Shown here: positions 49,001-58,091 of the stretch, piece by piece
Position numbering within the stretch: the stretch's first letter is position 1
Layout: every line of letters starts with the position of its first letter
NCBI RefSeq assembly: GCF_025821625.1
Contig: NZ_JACKSH010000016.1
Span: forward strand, 446 to 61,360
Direction: 5' to 3'
Source of the DNA: Mycolicibacterium pyrenivorans
GTDB lineage: Bacteria > Actinomycetota > Actinomycetes > Mycobacteriales > Mycobacteriaceae
Length of the DNA: 60,915 bases
Translations under genes and position numbers: made by a program
The notes under the pieces: model-generated
Database searches by the model: none
Told to the model about the DNA's origin: nothing
What the model saw: the letters and a program-made list of their open reading frames with translations, nothing else

Positions 49001-50559
49001 TCGACCCGCTGGGCGAATTGCTCTCGCGGTACGCGCGGACGCGGGGTCCGTTCACCACCGCCGACGCCGCGGCCCGCTTCGGCCTGGGGCTACGGGTCGC
49101 CGGCGACGTGTTGAGCCGGCTGGCCGTGGACGGCAAGCTGATGCGCGGTGAGTTCATCGACGCGCCAACGAATTCCGTCGGCGTCGACCAGTGGTGCGAC
49201 ACCGAGGTGCTGCGTATCCTGCGCCGCCGCTCGCTGGCCGCGCTGCGCGCACAGATCGAACCGGTGAGCACCGCGGCGCTGGGACGGTTCCTGCCGGCGT
49301 GGCAGATGCTGGGCAGCGAAACCGTGTCGGGGGTCGACGGGCTGGCCGCGGTGATCGATCAGCTCGCCGGGGTGCCGATGCCGGCCTCGGCAGTGGAGCC
49401 GCTGATCTTCGGCCAGCGCGTGCGCGACTACCAGCCGGGAATGCTCGACGAACTACTCGCCTCCGGCGAGGTGCTGTGGTCCGGCGCCGGCGCGCTGTCG
49501 GCGGCCGACGGCTGGGTCGCGTTCCACCCGACCGACACCGCACCGCTGTCGCTGGCCGCACCCGGGGACCTCGACCTCACCGACGTCCACCGGGCTGTGC
49601 TGGACGCCCTGAGCGGCGGTGGCGCCTACTTCTTCCGGCAGCTCGGCGTCGACGGGGTGAGCCAGGCGTCCCTCAAAGAGGCGCTGTGGCAACTGATCTG
49701 GTCGGGATACGTCGGTGGGGACACCTTCGCACCGGTGCGCGCACTGCTGGCCGGATCGCGGGGGTCGGGTGCGCGACGGCCGGCGACCCCGTCGCACCGG
49801 CATCGTCGCGCGCCCCGGCTGAGCCGGTACAGCATCAGCTCGGGTGCCCACCGTGATTCCGACCCGACGGTGGCGGGGCGGTGGTCCGTACTGCCCGCGG
49901 CGGAGGTGGACACCACCGTGCGTGCCCATTTTCAGGCCGATCAGCTGCTGGCACGCCACGGTGTCCTGACCAAGGGTGCGGTGGCCGCCGAGAACATCCG
50001 GGGCGCCATCCCGGGCGGCTTCGCCTCGATGTACAAGGTGCTGACAGCGCTGGAGGATGTGGGCCGCTGTCAGCGTGGCTACTTCGTCGAATCGCTCGGT
50101 GGCGCGCAGTTCGCGACCGCCAGCACCGTCGACCGGTTGCGCACCCACGCCGACAGCATCGACGACAAGCAGGGCGCGCTGCGCGCGATCGCGCTGGCCG
50201 CGACCGATCCCGCCAATCCGTTCGGCGCCGCCCTGGCATGGCCGACGCGGGGTGAGGACGCCGACACCGCCCACCGGCCCGGCCGCAAAGCCGGTGCGCT
50301 GGTGGTGCTCGTCGACGGTGAGCTGGCGTGGTTCGTCGAGCGCGGTGGCCGGTCGCTGCTGAGCTTCACCACCGACACCGAGACCCACAACGCCGCGGCG
50401 GCCGCGCTCGCCGAATTGGTCACTCGTCACCGGGTGCCGGCATTGCTGGTCGAACGCGTGGACGGGGTTCCGGTCCTCGAGGCCAGGGAGTCGCCGGTGC
50501 CCGAGGCGCTGGCGCAGGCCGGGTTCGCCAAGACACCCCGCGGGCTGCGGCTGCGCTGA
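46012..50559 (+). CDS. lhr: ATP-dependent helicase Lhr (large helicase-related)
   Basis: 1515 residues from ATG 46012, matching the mycobacterial Lhr length. Superfamily 2 motifs: Walker [18 protein letters not shown], motif Ia [15 protein letters not shown] box [15 protein letters not shown], motif [15 protein letters not shown], and motif [17 protein letters not shown] long C-terminal part (about 860-1515) holds the Lhr winged-helix and beta-barrel assembly. Mycobacterial Lhr is a 3'-5' translocase that prefers RNA:DNA hybrids and is part of the DNA damage response. The stop overlaps the nei start by one base (TGATG). Confidence 0.96.
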   Translation: MPRTVDPLSRFSPLTREWFSGTFVEPTAAQTQAWNAIADGDNTLVIAPTGSGKTLAAFLWAIDGLARAPEDAKGTRVLYVSPLKALAVDVERNLRTPLTGISRIAERTGQPPPSISVGVRSGDTTASRRRELITRPPDILITTPESLFLMLTSAARETLAGVQTVIVDEVHAVAATKRGAHLALSLERLDALLDKPAQRIGLSATVRPPEEVARFLSGAAPTTIVAPPAAKTFDLTVQVPVPDMANLEHNSIWPDVEERIVDLVEAHNSSIVFTNSRRLAERLTARLNEIHAERIGVELGGPNPGVAGGAPAHLMGSGQTYGAEPLLARAHHGSVSKEARAEVEEALKSGRLKAVVATSSLELGIDMGSVDLVIQVETPPSVASGLQRVGRAGHQVGEISQGVLFPKHRTDLIGCAVSVQRMLAGQIETMRVPANPLDVLAQHTVAACALEPISADRWFDTVRRSAPFAALPRSAFEATLDLLSGKYPSTDFAELRPRIVYDRDSGTLTARPGAQRLAVTSGGAIPDRGLFTVFLASNADSEKPSRVGELDEEMVYESRPGDVISLGATSWRITEITHDRVLVVPAPGEPARLPFWRGDGVGRPAELGAAIGAFTGELARLDRTAFETRCHTVGFDGFATDNLWQLISEQRDATSAVPSDTTLVVERFRDELGDWRVILHSPYGLRVHGPLALAVGKRLYERYGIDEKPTASDDGIIVRLPDTDDLAPGADIFVFDPDEIEPLVTAEVSGSALFASRFRECAARALLLPRRHPGKRSPLWHQRQRAAQLLDVAKGYPDFPIVLEAVRECLQDVYDVPTLTSLMARIAQRRVKLLEVETPTPSPFAASLLFGYVGAFMYEGDSPLAERRAAALALDPTLLAELLGRVELRELLDADVVASTARQLQHLTPERAARDAEGVADLLRLLGPLTVEEIAARCSAADVGGWLEGLLTAKRVVTVSFAGRSWWAAVEDIGRLRDGVGVAVPVGVPMAFLEPVVDPLGELLSRYARTRGPFTTADAAARFGLGLRVAGDVLSRLAVDGKLMRGEFIDAPTNSVGVDQWCDTEVLRILRRRSLAALRAQIEPVSTAALGRFLPAWQMLGSETVSGVDGLAAVIDQLAGVPMPASAVEPLIFGQRVRDYQPGMLDELLASGEVLWSGAGALSAADGWVAFHPTDTAPLSLAAPGDLDLTDVHRAVLDALSGGGAYFFRQLGVDGVSQASLKEALWQLIWSGYVGGDTFAPVRALLAGSRGSGARRPATPSHRHRRAPRLSRYSISSGAHRDSDPTVAGRWSVLPAAEVDTTVRAHFQADQLLARHGVLTKGAVAAENIRGAIPGGFASMYKVLTALEDVGRCQRGYFVESLGGAQFATASTVDRLRTHADSIDDKQGALRAIALAATDPANPFGAALAWPTRGEDADTAHRPGRKAGALVVLVDGELAWFVERGGRSLLSFTTDTETHNAAAAALAELVTRHRVPALLVERVDGVPVLEARESPVPEALAQAGFAKTPRGLRLR

Positions 50560-51311
50560 TGCCCGAGGGCGACACCGTCTTCCGCACCGCCGCGAAGCTG
50601 CGGGCGGCGCTGGAGGGCAAGCAGTTGACGCGGTGCGATGTGCGGGTGCCCCGCTACGCCGCGGTGGACCTGACCGGGCAGGTCGTCGATGAGGTGCTCA
50701 GCCGCGGCAAGCATCTGTTCATCCGGGTGGGGGCGGCCAGCATTCACTCGCACCTGAAGATGGACGGGGCGTGGGTCATCGGCAGGGTGCGTGTTCCGGC
50801 GTACAAGGTGCGGATCGTGTTGGAGACAGCCGACTCTCGGGCGTCGGGGGTCGACCTGGGTGTTTTGGAGGTTCTGGAGCGCGCCACCGACATGGAGGCC
50901 GTCGCGCACCTGGGCCCGGACCTTCTGGGCGACGACTGGTCGGCCTCGGTTGCGGCTGCGAACCTGATGGCCGATCCCTCGCGGCCCTTCGCCGAGGCGC
51001 TGCTGGACCAGCGGGTGATGGCGGGGGTGGGCAACGTCTTCGCCAACGAGTTGTGCTTCGTGTTCGGGCTGCGGCCCGGCACCGCGGTCGGCGAGGTGAC
51101 CGACCCGTTGCGGGTGACGCAGCGGTCGCAGCAGATGTTGTGGGCCAACCGATTACGGGTGAACCGCACGACCACCGGCAACACCCGGCCCGGCCAGGAC
51201 GTGTGGGTGTACGGTCGCGCCGGGCTGGGGTGCCGTCGCTGCGGCACGCCCATCGAGACTGATCGCGGCGGTGAGCGGGTCACCTATTGGTGCCCCACCT
51301 GCCAGCGCTGA
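50559..51311 (+). CDS. nei: Endonuclease VIII-type DNA glycosylase (Fpg/Nei)
   Basis: 250 residues. The catalytic N-terminus [14 protein letters not shown] has Pro2 and Glu3. The H2TH region is [20 protein letters not shown], and the zinc finger CRRCGTPI...YWCPTCQR is complete. It removes oxidised pyrimidines and nicks the strand. Coupled to lhr as in M. tuberculosis (Rv3296-Rv3297), a DNA repair pair. A family A half-repeat follows 11 bp after the stop. Confidence 0.94.
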   Translation: MPEGDTVFRTAAKLRAALEGKQLTRCDVRVPRYAAVDLTGQVVDEVLSRGKHLFIRVGAASIHSHLKMDGAWVIGRVRVPAYKVRIVLETADSRASGVDLGVLEVLERATDMEAVAHLGPDLLGDDWSASVAAANLMADPSRPFAEALLDQRVMAGVGNVFANELCFVFGLRPGTAVGEVTDPLRVTQRSQQMLWANRLRVNRTTTGNTRPGQDVWVYGRAGLGCRRCGTPIETDRGGERVTYWCPTCQR

Positions 51312-51322
51312 CCCCCCGTTCT

Positions 51323-51387
51323 CCGCCGGAATTGCATTCCAGCAGAACTTTTTCGAGTTATCCCCAGCTTAGGTGCAATCTCGGCGA
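51323..51387. repeat. Family A repeat, copy 1 (intact left arm, degenerate right arm)
   Basis: Left arm CCGCCGGAATTGCATTCCAG plus CAG at 51323-51345, then the conserved loop core TTTCGAGT. The expected right arm is recognisable only as GCTTAGGTGCAATCTCGGCG at 51368-51387 (14 of 20 positions match the consensus arm), so the copy has decayed. Lies between nei and the DUF559 gene. Confidence 0.7.
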
Positions 51388-51429
51388 CCGCGGCCTTGGT
51401 TTGTCAGTGGGCATGGCCAGCATTCGGGC

Positions 51430-52350
51430 ATGGGAACCATCATCATCGGCACCGAAGCCGTCGCCGCCGGAGCCGTCACCCGCCACCAGCTGCAACGCTG
51501 GTACCGGCCGATCTACCCGAACGTCCACGCTCCCAGGGGCCGAGAGCTGACGGTGCACGACCGCACGTTCGGGGCATGGCTTTGGTCCAAGCGCAAAGGC
51601 ATGGTCACGGGCCAGGCCGCGGCAGCGCTGCACGGATCGTCCTGGATCGACGATGACGTCGACATCGAGTTGATCTACAAATGCCCTCGGCCACCCCGAG
51701 GCGTGATTGCCCGCAACGAGCGCATCTGCTCCGACGAATGGCTCGAGCGGCATGGCCTTCCAATAGCCACTCCGGCCCGGACGGCATTCGATCTCGGCCG
51801 ATTTCAACGTCGCCACAAGGCTGTCGCCCAGCTCGACGCCCTGATGCGGGCGCGGCCTTACTCGGTAGAAGACGTGCTGCTGCTGGCCAAGCGCTACCGC
51901 GGTCATCACGGAGTCGCGCGGCTGAAGGCCGTCTTACCGCTCGTCGACGGTGGCGCGATGTCCCCGATGGAGACGTTCTGGCGACTGCTGGTCATTGACT
52001 GCGGTTTTCCCGCGCCCGCCACGCAGATACCGGTGTTCGACGAGGACGGCCGACCCGTTCGGGTGCTCGACTTCGGGTGGGAAGGTCTCCAGGTCGCCAT
52101 CGAATACGACGGTGAGCAACACCAGACGGACCGTGGGCAATACCTGAAGGACCGACGTGTCCTCCCCGTGCTCGACCGCCTCGGCTGGAACGTGATCACC
52201 GTCGTCAAAGAGAACGACCCCGTCGCGGTCATCCATAGCCTGCACGAGGCGATGAAGGCGCGCGGCTGGCGAGGCCGTATCCAGATTCCGAACTACGCGT
52301 ACACCCGCTGGCGAGCCGGAATTGCATTCCAGCAGGGAAACTTCGAGTAG
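51430..52350 (+). CDS. DUF559-type protein with AbiEi-like N-terminal domain, C-terminus supplied by a repeat
   Basis: 306 residues. Paralogue of the 30689-31543 protein: IIIGTEAVAAGAVTRHQLQR against VFIGSEALARGALTRATLRW, and GQAAAALHGSSWIDDDVDIE against GRAAAALHGARWVDDRVPIE. The nuclease-fold end has VRVLDFGWEGLQVAIEYDGE with QHQTDR and LDRLGWNVITVVKEN, a PD-(D/E)xK-like pattern. The last 12 codons (AGIAFQQGNFE and stop) are the left arm and loop of a family A repeat, giving a tail its paralogue lacks. Confidence 0.78.
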   Translation: MGTIIIGTEAVAAGAVTRHQLQRWYRPIYPNVHAPRGRELTVHDRTFGAWLWSKRKGMVTGQAAAALHGSSWIDDDVDIELIYKCPRPPRGVIARNERICSDEWLERHGLPIATPARTAFDLGRFQRRHKAVAQLDALMRARPYSVEDVLLLAKRYRGHHGVARLKAVLPLVDGGAMSPMETFWRLLVIDCGFPAPATQIPVFDEDGRPVRVLDFGWEGLQVAIEYDGEQHQTDRGQYLKDRRVLPVLDRLGWNVITVVKENDPVAVIHSLHEAMKARGWRGRIQIPNYAYTRWRAGIAFQQGNFE

Positions 52351-52375
52351 ACGCCTGCTGGAATGCAATTCCGGC
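52315..52375. repeat. Family A repeat, copy 2 (perfect 22-bp inverted repeat)
   Basis: Arms 52315-52336 and 52354-52375 are exact reverse complements, with a 17-nt loop containing ACTTCGAGTAGA. The left arm and loop encode the end of the DUF559 protein; the right arm is non-coding. It separates this gene from the convergent MTB12-like gene, so it could end both transcripts. Confidence 0.85.
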
Positions 52376-52385
52376 GGGCGGGCGG

Positions 52386-52808
52386 TTAGACGGTGCAGTC
52401 GACGCCGGCGACGTCCGTGGCGATGACGCAGGCCGACGAGTTCGACAGCTTCCACGCCCCGTCCTGGTTCACCCAGTAGAGGCTGTGTGTCTTGGTGCCG
52501 AAGATCGGAATCGTCACCGCCAGTTGGGCATCGACCTGATCGCCGTTGAGCACCGGGTTCTGCACCTGCCAGTTGACCATGCCGCCGTAGGTGTTCAGCC
52601 GGTTGGCGATGTTGTCGGCGGTCGACACCGCGGTATCGCCACCCGCCAGCTTGGCGGCCCGCTCGGATGCTGGAGCCCCGGTGTCGAGCACCTGCTGCAG
52701 GTCCGACTGCAACTCGCCGGCGCTGGGAGCCGGCTGCGCGACCGCCACCCCCGCTCCGCTGAGAGCACCCGCCGCCAACACCGTCATCGCCGCGAACGCA
52801 GCACGCAT
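52386..52808 (-). CDS. Secreted MTB12/CFP2-like low-molecular-weight antigen
   Basis: 140 residues from ATG 52808, GGAGGGA eight bases upstream. Signal peptide ends VAVAQ-PA. The mature protein has PSAGELQSDLQQVLDTGAP, then VNWQVQNPVLNGDQVDAQLAVT and YWVNQDGAWKLSNSSACV, the MTB12-type alpha+beta layout. Two Cys at the C-terminus (ACVIATDVAGVDC) probably pair. Secreted; function unknown in the family. Confidence 0.78.
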   Translation of the reverse strand: MRAAFAAMTVLAAGALSGAGVAVAQPAPSAGELQSDLQQVLDTGAPASERAAKLAGGDTAVSTADNIANRLNTYGGMVNWQVQNPVLNGDQVDAQLAVTIPIFGTKTHSLYWVNQDGAWKLSNSSACVIATDVAGVDCTV

Positions 52809-52906
52809 GAACACATTCCCTCCGAAGATTGCCCGACCACGCAGACTCCACCATGCGGTCGGCCCTCGGACAAGACCTACGTCCGCCAAAGCGCTGTGCA
52901 TCCTCC

Positions 52907-52971
52907 CCGCCGGAATTGCATTCCAGCAGGAAAACTTCGAGTGAGGCCCTGCTGGAATGCAATTCCGGCGG
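52907..52971. repeat. Family A repeat, copy 3 (perfect 24-bp inverted repeat)
   Basis: Arms 52907-52930 and 52948-52971 are exact reverse complements, loop 17 nt with ACTTCGAGTGA. This is the longest perfect copy and best defines the element ends (CCGCCGG...CCGGCGG). It sits 6 bp after the end of the DUF1330 gene and about 100 bp before the MTB12-like start, both on the reverse strand. Confidence 0.85.
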
Positions 52972-52976
52972 ACAAA

Positions 52977-53357
52977 TCAGACGGTCTCCGGTGACGCCTC
53001 CCCCGGCGACCACACCGTCGTGGCGATCAACTCGTGGCGTTCCAGGGCCGCATTCCGCAACCGGTGCGCGTCGCGGTACCCCGGATCGCTGACCATGTCG
53101 ACGAACGCCTGCGGTGTCGGGTACTCGACCAGCAACACGGCATCCCACCAGACCGCGCCCCCCAGGACGCCGGCGCCCACGTCACCGGCGTAGCGAGTCT
53201 TGGCCCCGACCCGCTGCAGATGCGGGGTCGCCGCGGCGACATAACGCGCGTAGTGGTCTCTGCCCTCGCCGGGATGAAACTTCATCAAGTTGACCATCAC
53301 CACCGGCTGATCTGCGGGCAACCGCAGCAGGGCCTCGAGGTCGGGTACTTCACTCAT
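52977..53357 (-). CDS. DUF1330 / dimeric alpha-beta barrel protein
   Basis: 126 residues. QPVVMVNLMKFHPGEGRDHYARY at the start and VLLVEYPTPQAFVDMVSDPGYRDA in the centre are typical of DUF1330. Fold-mates include monooxygenases and chlorite dismutase-like proteins; the function of this group is unknown. The ATG overlaps the sulfatase stop, so the two proteins are made together. Confidence 0.82.
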   Translation of the reverse strand: MSEVPDLEALLRLPADQPVVMVNLMKFHPGEGRDHYARYVAAATPHLQRVGAKTRYAGDVGAGVLGGAVWWDAVLLVEYPTPQAFVDMVSDPGYRDAHRLRNAALERHELIATTVWSPGEASPETV

Positions 53358-55783
53358 CCGGCGGCTCCGTCCCCGACGGCCTGTACGGCAGCGTGGCGAT
53401 GCAAAGCAAGTTCGGTGTCGGGGTCCACCGGCTGCAGATCGAACACCACCTGCCGAATCGTCCCGGTGAACGCATAGGGCGCTTTGTCCTCGTACGCCCG
53501 GTCGACGACCAGACCGTTGTCGCGACCGACGTCCATACCCGCATACGACGTGAACGCGACGGGCACGGTCTTGGGCATGTCACCCTCGCCGATCTTCTCG
53601 TCACCGGCATACAGCGTCACCGTTCCGCCGGAACCCGGTGTGGGCGTGTCGATCTCGAAGAGCATCCGCACGGTGACGTCACCGGCGGGAATCGGCTTGG
53701 TGGAGGTCTGCCGATAGGTCTCGACGCCGAGCATCGAATAGGTGTGGTGCAACAGACCGTCTCCGTCGACCCAGAGTGCATATCCGCCGATGAAGTCGGC
53801 GTTGGCGACCAGCACACCTTCAGCGCCGCTGTCGGGCACGTGGAGGTCGGCCGAGATCTCGTATGACCGACCCTCGATGCGAGGCGTCATGCCACGCTGG
53901 ATGTTTTGCACGCCGCCCTGGAACGCGAACCGGCTGACGGTCGGTAACGGCGGCAGATCGCCCATCAACACCGACAGCCCACCCAGCAGCGGCAGCACCC
54001 GGTTGTCGGCCGCCTCGGCCCACCACAACTCCACCAGTTCGGCGACCTTGTCCGGGTGACGGTCGGCGACGTTGTGGGCCTGCGAGAAATCGTCGGGCAG
54101 ATAGTAGAGCTCCCAGATGTCGTCGTCGGGGTTGTACGAGCCACCCGGGCCGTACCGGCCGATCGTGGCCGGCGAGAAGTCCCACGGAGCCTTGTCCAGC
54201 CGGGTGCACGCCCACCAGCCGTCGGAATAGATGGCGCGACTGCCGAACATCTCGAAGTACTGCACGGTGCGGTGCTCAGCGGCACCGGCGTCGGTGAGGG
54301 TCGCCGCGAAGCTCGAGCCGTCCATCTGCTCCTGGTCGAACCCGTCGACGCTGACCGGGGCCGGGATCCCGGCCAAGTCCAACACGGTGGGCGCAATGTC
54401 GATGCAGTGGGTGAACTGGGTTCGCGACGCTCGATCGGAGGAGATCCGCGCCGGCCAGTGCACGATCATCGGGTCACGCGTACCACCCAGGTGGCTGGCC
54501 ATCTGCTTACCCCACTGGAACGGGGTGTTGTTCGCGTGCGCCCAGGCGGCGGCGAAGTGAGGTGCGGTGTGCTCTCCGCCCAGAGCCTCGATTCCGCCGT
54601 ACTGCTCGATGAGCTCGAGCTGGTGATCAGCCTCGAGAACCACACCATTGAGGAAGGTCATCTCGTTGAACGAGCCGGTGACGGTACCCTCCATGGAGGC
54701 ACCGTTGTCGCCCCAGATGTAGAAGATCAGTGTGTTGTCGAGGTCGCCGAGACCGTCTACCGCGTCGACCAGACGACCGACATTCCAGTCGGCATTCTCG
54801 GAGAATCCCGCGAACACCTCCATCTGCCGCGCGTAGAGCTTTCGCTGATCGTCCGTCAGGCTGTCCCAGGCCGGGAACAGATCCGGACGCGGCGTCAGTT
54901 CGGTATCGGGTGGGACGATGCCCAGCTCCTTTTGGCGCTGTAATGTCCGCTCGCGGTAGGCATCCCAACCGTCGTCGAACTTCCCCCGGTACTTGTCGGC
55001 CCACTCGGAGAACACGTGGTGTGGAGCGTGGGTCGCACCGGTCGAGTAGTACATCATCCAGGGCTTGTTCGGATCCTGGGCGCGCACCGCGTGCAACCAC
55101 TCGACGGCCTTGTCGGTCAGGTCGTCGGGGAAGTAGTACGGCTTGCCGTCGCGGCCCTCGGTGGGGATCCCGATCACGCCATTGTCCTGGGTGATGATCG
55201 GGTCGTACTGGCCCGCGGCACCGGACAGAAATCCCCACCAGTGGTCGAAGCCCCAACCCTGCGGCCATCGGTCGAACGGGCCCGCTGCGCCCTGCACATT
55301 GTCCGGGGTGAGGTGCCACTTGCCGAAACCGCCTGTGACATAGCCGTTGTCGCGCAGGATGCGGGGCAGGGGCGCGATGCTACGAGGCAGCATCGACGAA
55401 TAGCCCGGGTAGGGTCCGGGATACTCGGCAATGGACCCGAAGCCGCATCGGTGGTGGTTCCGACCGGTCAGCAGGGCTGCCCGGGTCGGTGAACACACCG
55501 CGGTGACGTGAAATCTGTTGTAGGTCAAGCCGCCCTCGGCCAGCCGACTCATCGTGGGTGTGCTGATGGCGCCGCCGAAGGTGTCCGGACCGCCGAACCC
55601 GGCGTCGTCGATGAGAACGATCAGCACGTTGGGGACCCCCTCGGGCGGCGCGACGTTCCCAACCATCGACCAGTCGCCGACCGACTCGGCGAGGGTGCGC
55701 CCGGCGGCGCCACCAAAACCGCGGTCGGCGATCGGCAGCCGAGTGCGGTCCGGGTCGACAGTGTGCTGCGGTTCTCCGGGCAT
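53354..55783 (-). CDS. atsB: Arylsulfatase (type I sulfatase, formylglycine type)
   Basis: 809 residues from ATG 55783 with GGAGGTAG. Metal Asp pair in NVLIVLIDDAGFGGPDTFGG. The formylglycine motif C-x-P-x-R is in VTAVCSPTRAALLTGRN, and KWHL in GGFGKWHLTPDNV is the conserved Lys-His. YIWGDNGASMEG gives the second metal Asp-Asn. The C-terminal ~200 residues form a beta-rich domain. No signal peptide seen, so probably cytosolic. Gene order after lhr-nei agrees with atsB (Rv3299c), though 809 residues is shorter than the 970 I recall for that protein; the paralogue AtsD is an alternative name. Confidence 0.88.
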   Translation of the reverse strand: MPGEPQHTVDPDRTRLPIADRGFGGAAGRTLAESVGDWSMVGNVAPPEGVPNVLIVLIDDAGFGGPDTFGGAISTPTMSRLAEGGLTYNRFHVTAVCSPTRAALLTGRNHHRCGFGSIAEYPGPYPGYSSMLPRSIAPLPRILRDNGYVTGGFGKWHLTPDNVQGAAGPFDRWPQGWGFDHWWGFLSGAAGQYDPIITQDNGVIGIPTEGRDGKPYYFPDDLTDKAVEWLHAVRAQDPNKPWMMYYSTGATHAPHHVFSEWADKYRGKFDDGWDAYRERTLQRQKELGIVPPDTELTPRPDLFPAWDSLTDDQRKLYARQMEVFAGFSENADWNVGRLVDAVDGLGDLDNTLIFYIWGDNGASMEGTVTGSFNEMTFLNGVVLEADHQLELIEQYGGIEALGGEHTAPHFAAAWAHANNTPFQWGKQMASHLGGTRDPMIVHWPARISSDRASRTQFTHCIDIAPTVLDLAGIPAPVSVDGFDQEQMDGSSFAATLTDAGAAEHRTVQYFEMFGSRAIYSDGWWACTRLDKAPWDFSPATIGRYGPGGSYNPDDDIWELYYLPDDFSQAHNVADRHPDKVAELVELWWAEAADNRVLPLLGGLSVLMGDLPPLPTVSRFAFQGGVQNIQRGMTPRIEGRSYEISADLHVPDSGAEGVLVANADFIGGYALWVDGDGLLHHTYSMLGVETYRQTSTKPIPAGDVTVRMLFEIDTPTPGSGGTVTLYAGDEKIGEGDMPKTVPVAFTSYAGMDVGRDNGLVVDRAYEDKAPYAFTGTIRQVVFDLQPVDPDTELALHRHAAVQAVGDGAAG

Positions 55784-55855
55784 GCCTACCTCCGTTGCTG
55801 AGCAGCGGCGCAAGCCGCCGTCCGTTCGATTCTTCCCGGCCGGCGTCGCCCTGTT

Positions 55856-55894
55856 CTTGACCTTTGAGGACATTTGCTTGATCTTTGAGGACAT
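55856..55894 (+). promoter_or_regulatory. Two 18-bp direct repeats before the AraC gene
   Basis: CTTGACCTTTGAGGACAT (55856-55873) and CTTGATCTTTGAGGACAT (55877-55894) differ at one base and are spaced 21 bp, two helical turns. The second runs into the ATG. AraC-family dimers bind direct repeats with such spacing. The site lies in the 109-bp gap between the sulfatase and araC genes. Confidence 0.7.
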
Positions 55895-56915
55895 GTCGTT
55901 GGTACGCGGCACCTCGCTATCCGGATTGCCGGAGTTGGTGCAGTCCTTGGGCTGCGACGCCGACGCCCTGCTGGCATCGGTGGGGATCAGCGCTGCCGAT
56001 GCTGGCCGGCACGACGTGTTCGTGCCTCTGCCCCGGGTGGCGATGGCGATCGAAACCGCTGCCTTACTTACCGGGACCCCCGACTTCGGTCGCCGACTGG
56101 CTGAGCGCCAAGGCATCGACATCCTCGGCCCCGTCGGCGTCGCGGCCCGCACCGCCGCCACTGTGGTCGGCGCGCTGAGGGTCTTCGAGCGCTACCTCGC
56201 CGCCTACAGCCCGGGATTGGCGGTACGTCTCGGCGAATCGGACGACCCGGAGTGCGTGTTCTTCGAGTTCGTGTTCACCGACCGCGACCTGCCGCCGATC
56301 ACTCAGTCGGTGGAACTGTCGCTAGGCGTGACGCTGCGTGTGCTGCGATTTCTCATCGGCGCCCGGCACAACCCGGTCGCAGTGCACCTGCCACATGAAC
56401 CGCTCACCTCGGTCGGTAGTTACCGTCGCTTCTACGGCTGCGATGCCCGATTCGCCGAGCGCACAGCCGGATTCACGTTGCGGCGGGTTGATCTCGAAAA
56501 GCCGCTCGCACAAGATCAGCTGGGCCACGAGGCAATCGTCGCCTATCTCTCCGGCATCACCACCCGCAACGACGCCACCGGTGACACAGTGCAGGTGCTG
56601 GTGCGCCAACTGCTTCCGAGCGGTACGGCCAAGCTGAAGTCGGTGGCCGGGCAACTCGGACTCCACCCCAAGACGCTGCAACGCAGACTCGCCGACGAGC
56701 ACACGACCTTCGCCGCAATCACCGATGGGGTCCGCCGCGAACTCGCCGACCGACTGCTGCGCGACACCGGCGTCACGCTGGCGCACCTGGCCCACGAACT
56801 CGGCTATGCGGAGCAGAGTGTCCTGACCCGTTCCTGTCAGCGGTGGTTCGGCTGTCCGCCAGGGGTCTATCGGAAAGCGGCTGCCACGTCGCCGGAATTG
56901 CATTCCAGCAGATAA
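55893..56915 (+). CDS. AraC-family regulator (OruR/ArgR-like, N-terminal AraC-binding domain)
   Basis: 340 residues from ATG 55893. The N-terminal domain (about 10-195) is of the 'Arabinose-binding domain of AraC regulators' type (VPLPRVAMAIETAALLTGTP, LGPVGVAARTAATV). The double HTH is SVAGQLGLHPKTLQRRLADE and LAHLAHELGYAEQSVLTRSC followed by QRWFGCPPGVYRK. The last seven codons (PELHSSR and stop) come from a family A repeat. Divergent from the sulfatase, which it probably controls. Confidence 0.9.
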   Translation: MSLVRGTSLSGLPELVQSLGCDADALLASVGISAADAGRHDVFVPLPRVAMAIETAALLTGTPDFGRRLAERQGIDILGPVGVAARTAATVVGALRVFERYLAAYSPGLAVRLGESDDPECVFFEFVFTDRDLPPITQSVELSLGVTLRVLRFLIGARHNPVAVHLPHEPLTSVGSYRRFYGCDARFAERTAGFTLRRVDLEKPLAQDQLGHEAIVAYLSGITTRNDATGDTVQVLVRQLLPSGTAKLKSVAGQLGLHPKTLQRRLADEHTTFAAITDGVRRELADRLLRDTGVTLAHLAHELGYAEQSVLTRSCQRWFGCPPGVYRKAAATSPELHSSR

Positions 56916-56952
56916 AGGCCGAGTAACGACCTGCTGGAATGCAATTCCGGCG
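56890..56952. repeat. Family A repeat, copy 4 (perfect 22-bp inverted repeat)
   Basis: Arms 56890-56911 and 56931-56952 are exact reverse complements with a 19-nt loop containing GCCGAGTAA. It lies between the convergent araC and desaturase genes; its left arm codes for the end of the AraC protein. Confidence 0.85.
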
Positions 56953-56958
56953 GGGAGG

Positions 56959-58074
56959 TCAGAAGGGGAGGGCGAACTTGACGATCTTGCGGACGACGGT
57001 CGCGAACTGGTGCGGCAGGGATCCGCTGTTGTAGGGCACGCCGTAGCGCTCACAGATCTCCCGAACCTGCGTCGAGATCTCCGCGTGCCGGTGGGCCGGG
57101 ATGTCGGGGAACAGGTGGTGCTCGATCTGGAAGCTCAGGTTGCCGCTCAAGATGTGGAAGAGCTTGCCGCCGGTGAGGTTCGCCGAACCCAGCACCTGGC
57201 GGAAGTACCACTGGCCACGCGTCTCGGCCTTGGTCTCCTCGATCGAGAACTCCTGAACGTCCTCGGGGAAGTGGCCACAGAAGATGATCATGTACGACCA
57301 CACGTTGCGCATCAGGTTGGCGGTCAGGTTGCCGGTCAGCACGAACGGCGCGAACGGCCCGGCCAGCAGCGGGAACGCCACGTAGTCCTTGAGCGTCTGG
57401 CGCTTGGTCTTGGCCCAGATGCCCGCGAGGATCTCCTTCTTGTCCGTCAGCGTGATCTCACCGGAGGCGATCTTCTCGCTCTCCATCTCGTGCAGCGCCA
57501 CGCCGTATTGGAACAGGACCATCAACAGGAACGCGTACACCGGGTTGCCCAGGTAGTACGGTCGCCACCGCTGGTCTGAGCTCATCCGCAGGATGCCGTA
57601 GCCAATGTCGCGGTCCAGGCCGACGATGTTGGTGTAGGTGTGGTGCATGTAGTTGTGCGAGTGGCGCCACTGGTCGGCCGGGCACGCGGTGTCCCACTCG
57701 AAACCCTTGCTGGAGATCGCCGGGTCGCCCATCCAGTCGTACTGGCCGTGCATGACGTTGTGGCCGATCTCCATGTTGTCGATGATCTTGCTCAGGCCCA
57801 GCATCGCGGTCCCGGCCAACCAGAACGGCGGCAGGAACAGCAGCGCGCGGCCACCGACCTCGAGGGTGCGCTGCGCCTTGATCATCTTCCGGATGTAGGT
57901 GGAGTCGCGCTCGCCGAGGTCGGCGATGATGCTGTCCTTGAGCTCGTCGAGCTCGCGGCCGAACGCATCGGCCTGCTCGGCGGTGAGGGTGACTTTGCGT
58001 CCCCCGACGGTCTTCTCGAGCGTCCTCGCCTGTGCGGGGGTGGTGGTCGACTCAGTGGTCGTGGTTGTGGTCAT
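56959..58074 (-). CDS. desA3: Membrane fatty acyl-CoA desaturase, DesA3 type
   Basis: 371 residues. Three His boxes: MEIGHNVMHGQYDWM (H-x4-H), WRHSHNYMHHTYTN (H-x2-HH type) and SFQIEHHLFPDIPAHRH. Two pairs of membrane helices surround them. In M. tuberculosis DesA3 (Rv3229c) is the stearoyl-CoA delta-9 desaturase making oleate, fed with electrons by the reductase Rv3230c; the matching reductase gene is directly upstream here. The His-box spacing and iron-binding logic are complete. Confidence 0.92.
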   Translation of the reverse strand: MTTTTTTESTTTPAQARTLEKTVGGRKVTLTAEQADAFGRELDELKDSIIADLGERDSTYIRKMIKAQRTLEVGGRALLFLPPFWLAGTAMLGLSKIIDNMEIGHNVMHGQYDWMGDPAISSKGFEWDTACPADQWRHSHNYMHHTYTNIVGLDRDIGYGILRMSSDQRWRPYYLGNPVYAFLLMVLFQYGVALHEMESEKIASGEITLTDKKEILAGIWAKTKRQTLKDYVAFPLLAGPFAPFVLTGNLTANLMRNVWSYMIIFCGHFPEDVQEFSIEETKAETRGQWYFRQVLGSANLTGGKLFHILSGNLSFQIEHHLFPDIPAHRHAEISTQVREICERYGVPYNSGSLPHQFATVVRKIVKFALPF

Positions 58075-58091
58075 GTTTCTACCTCTCGATA

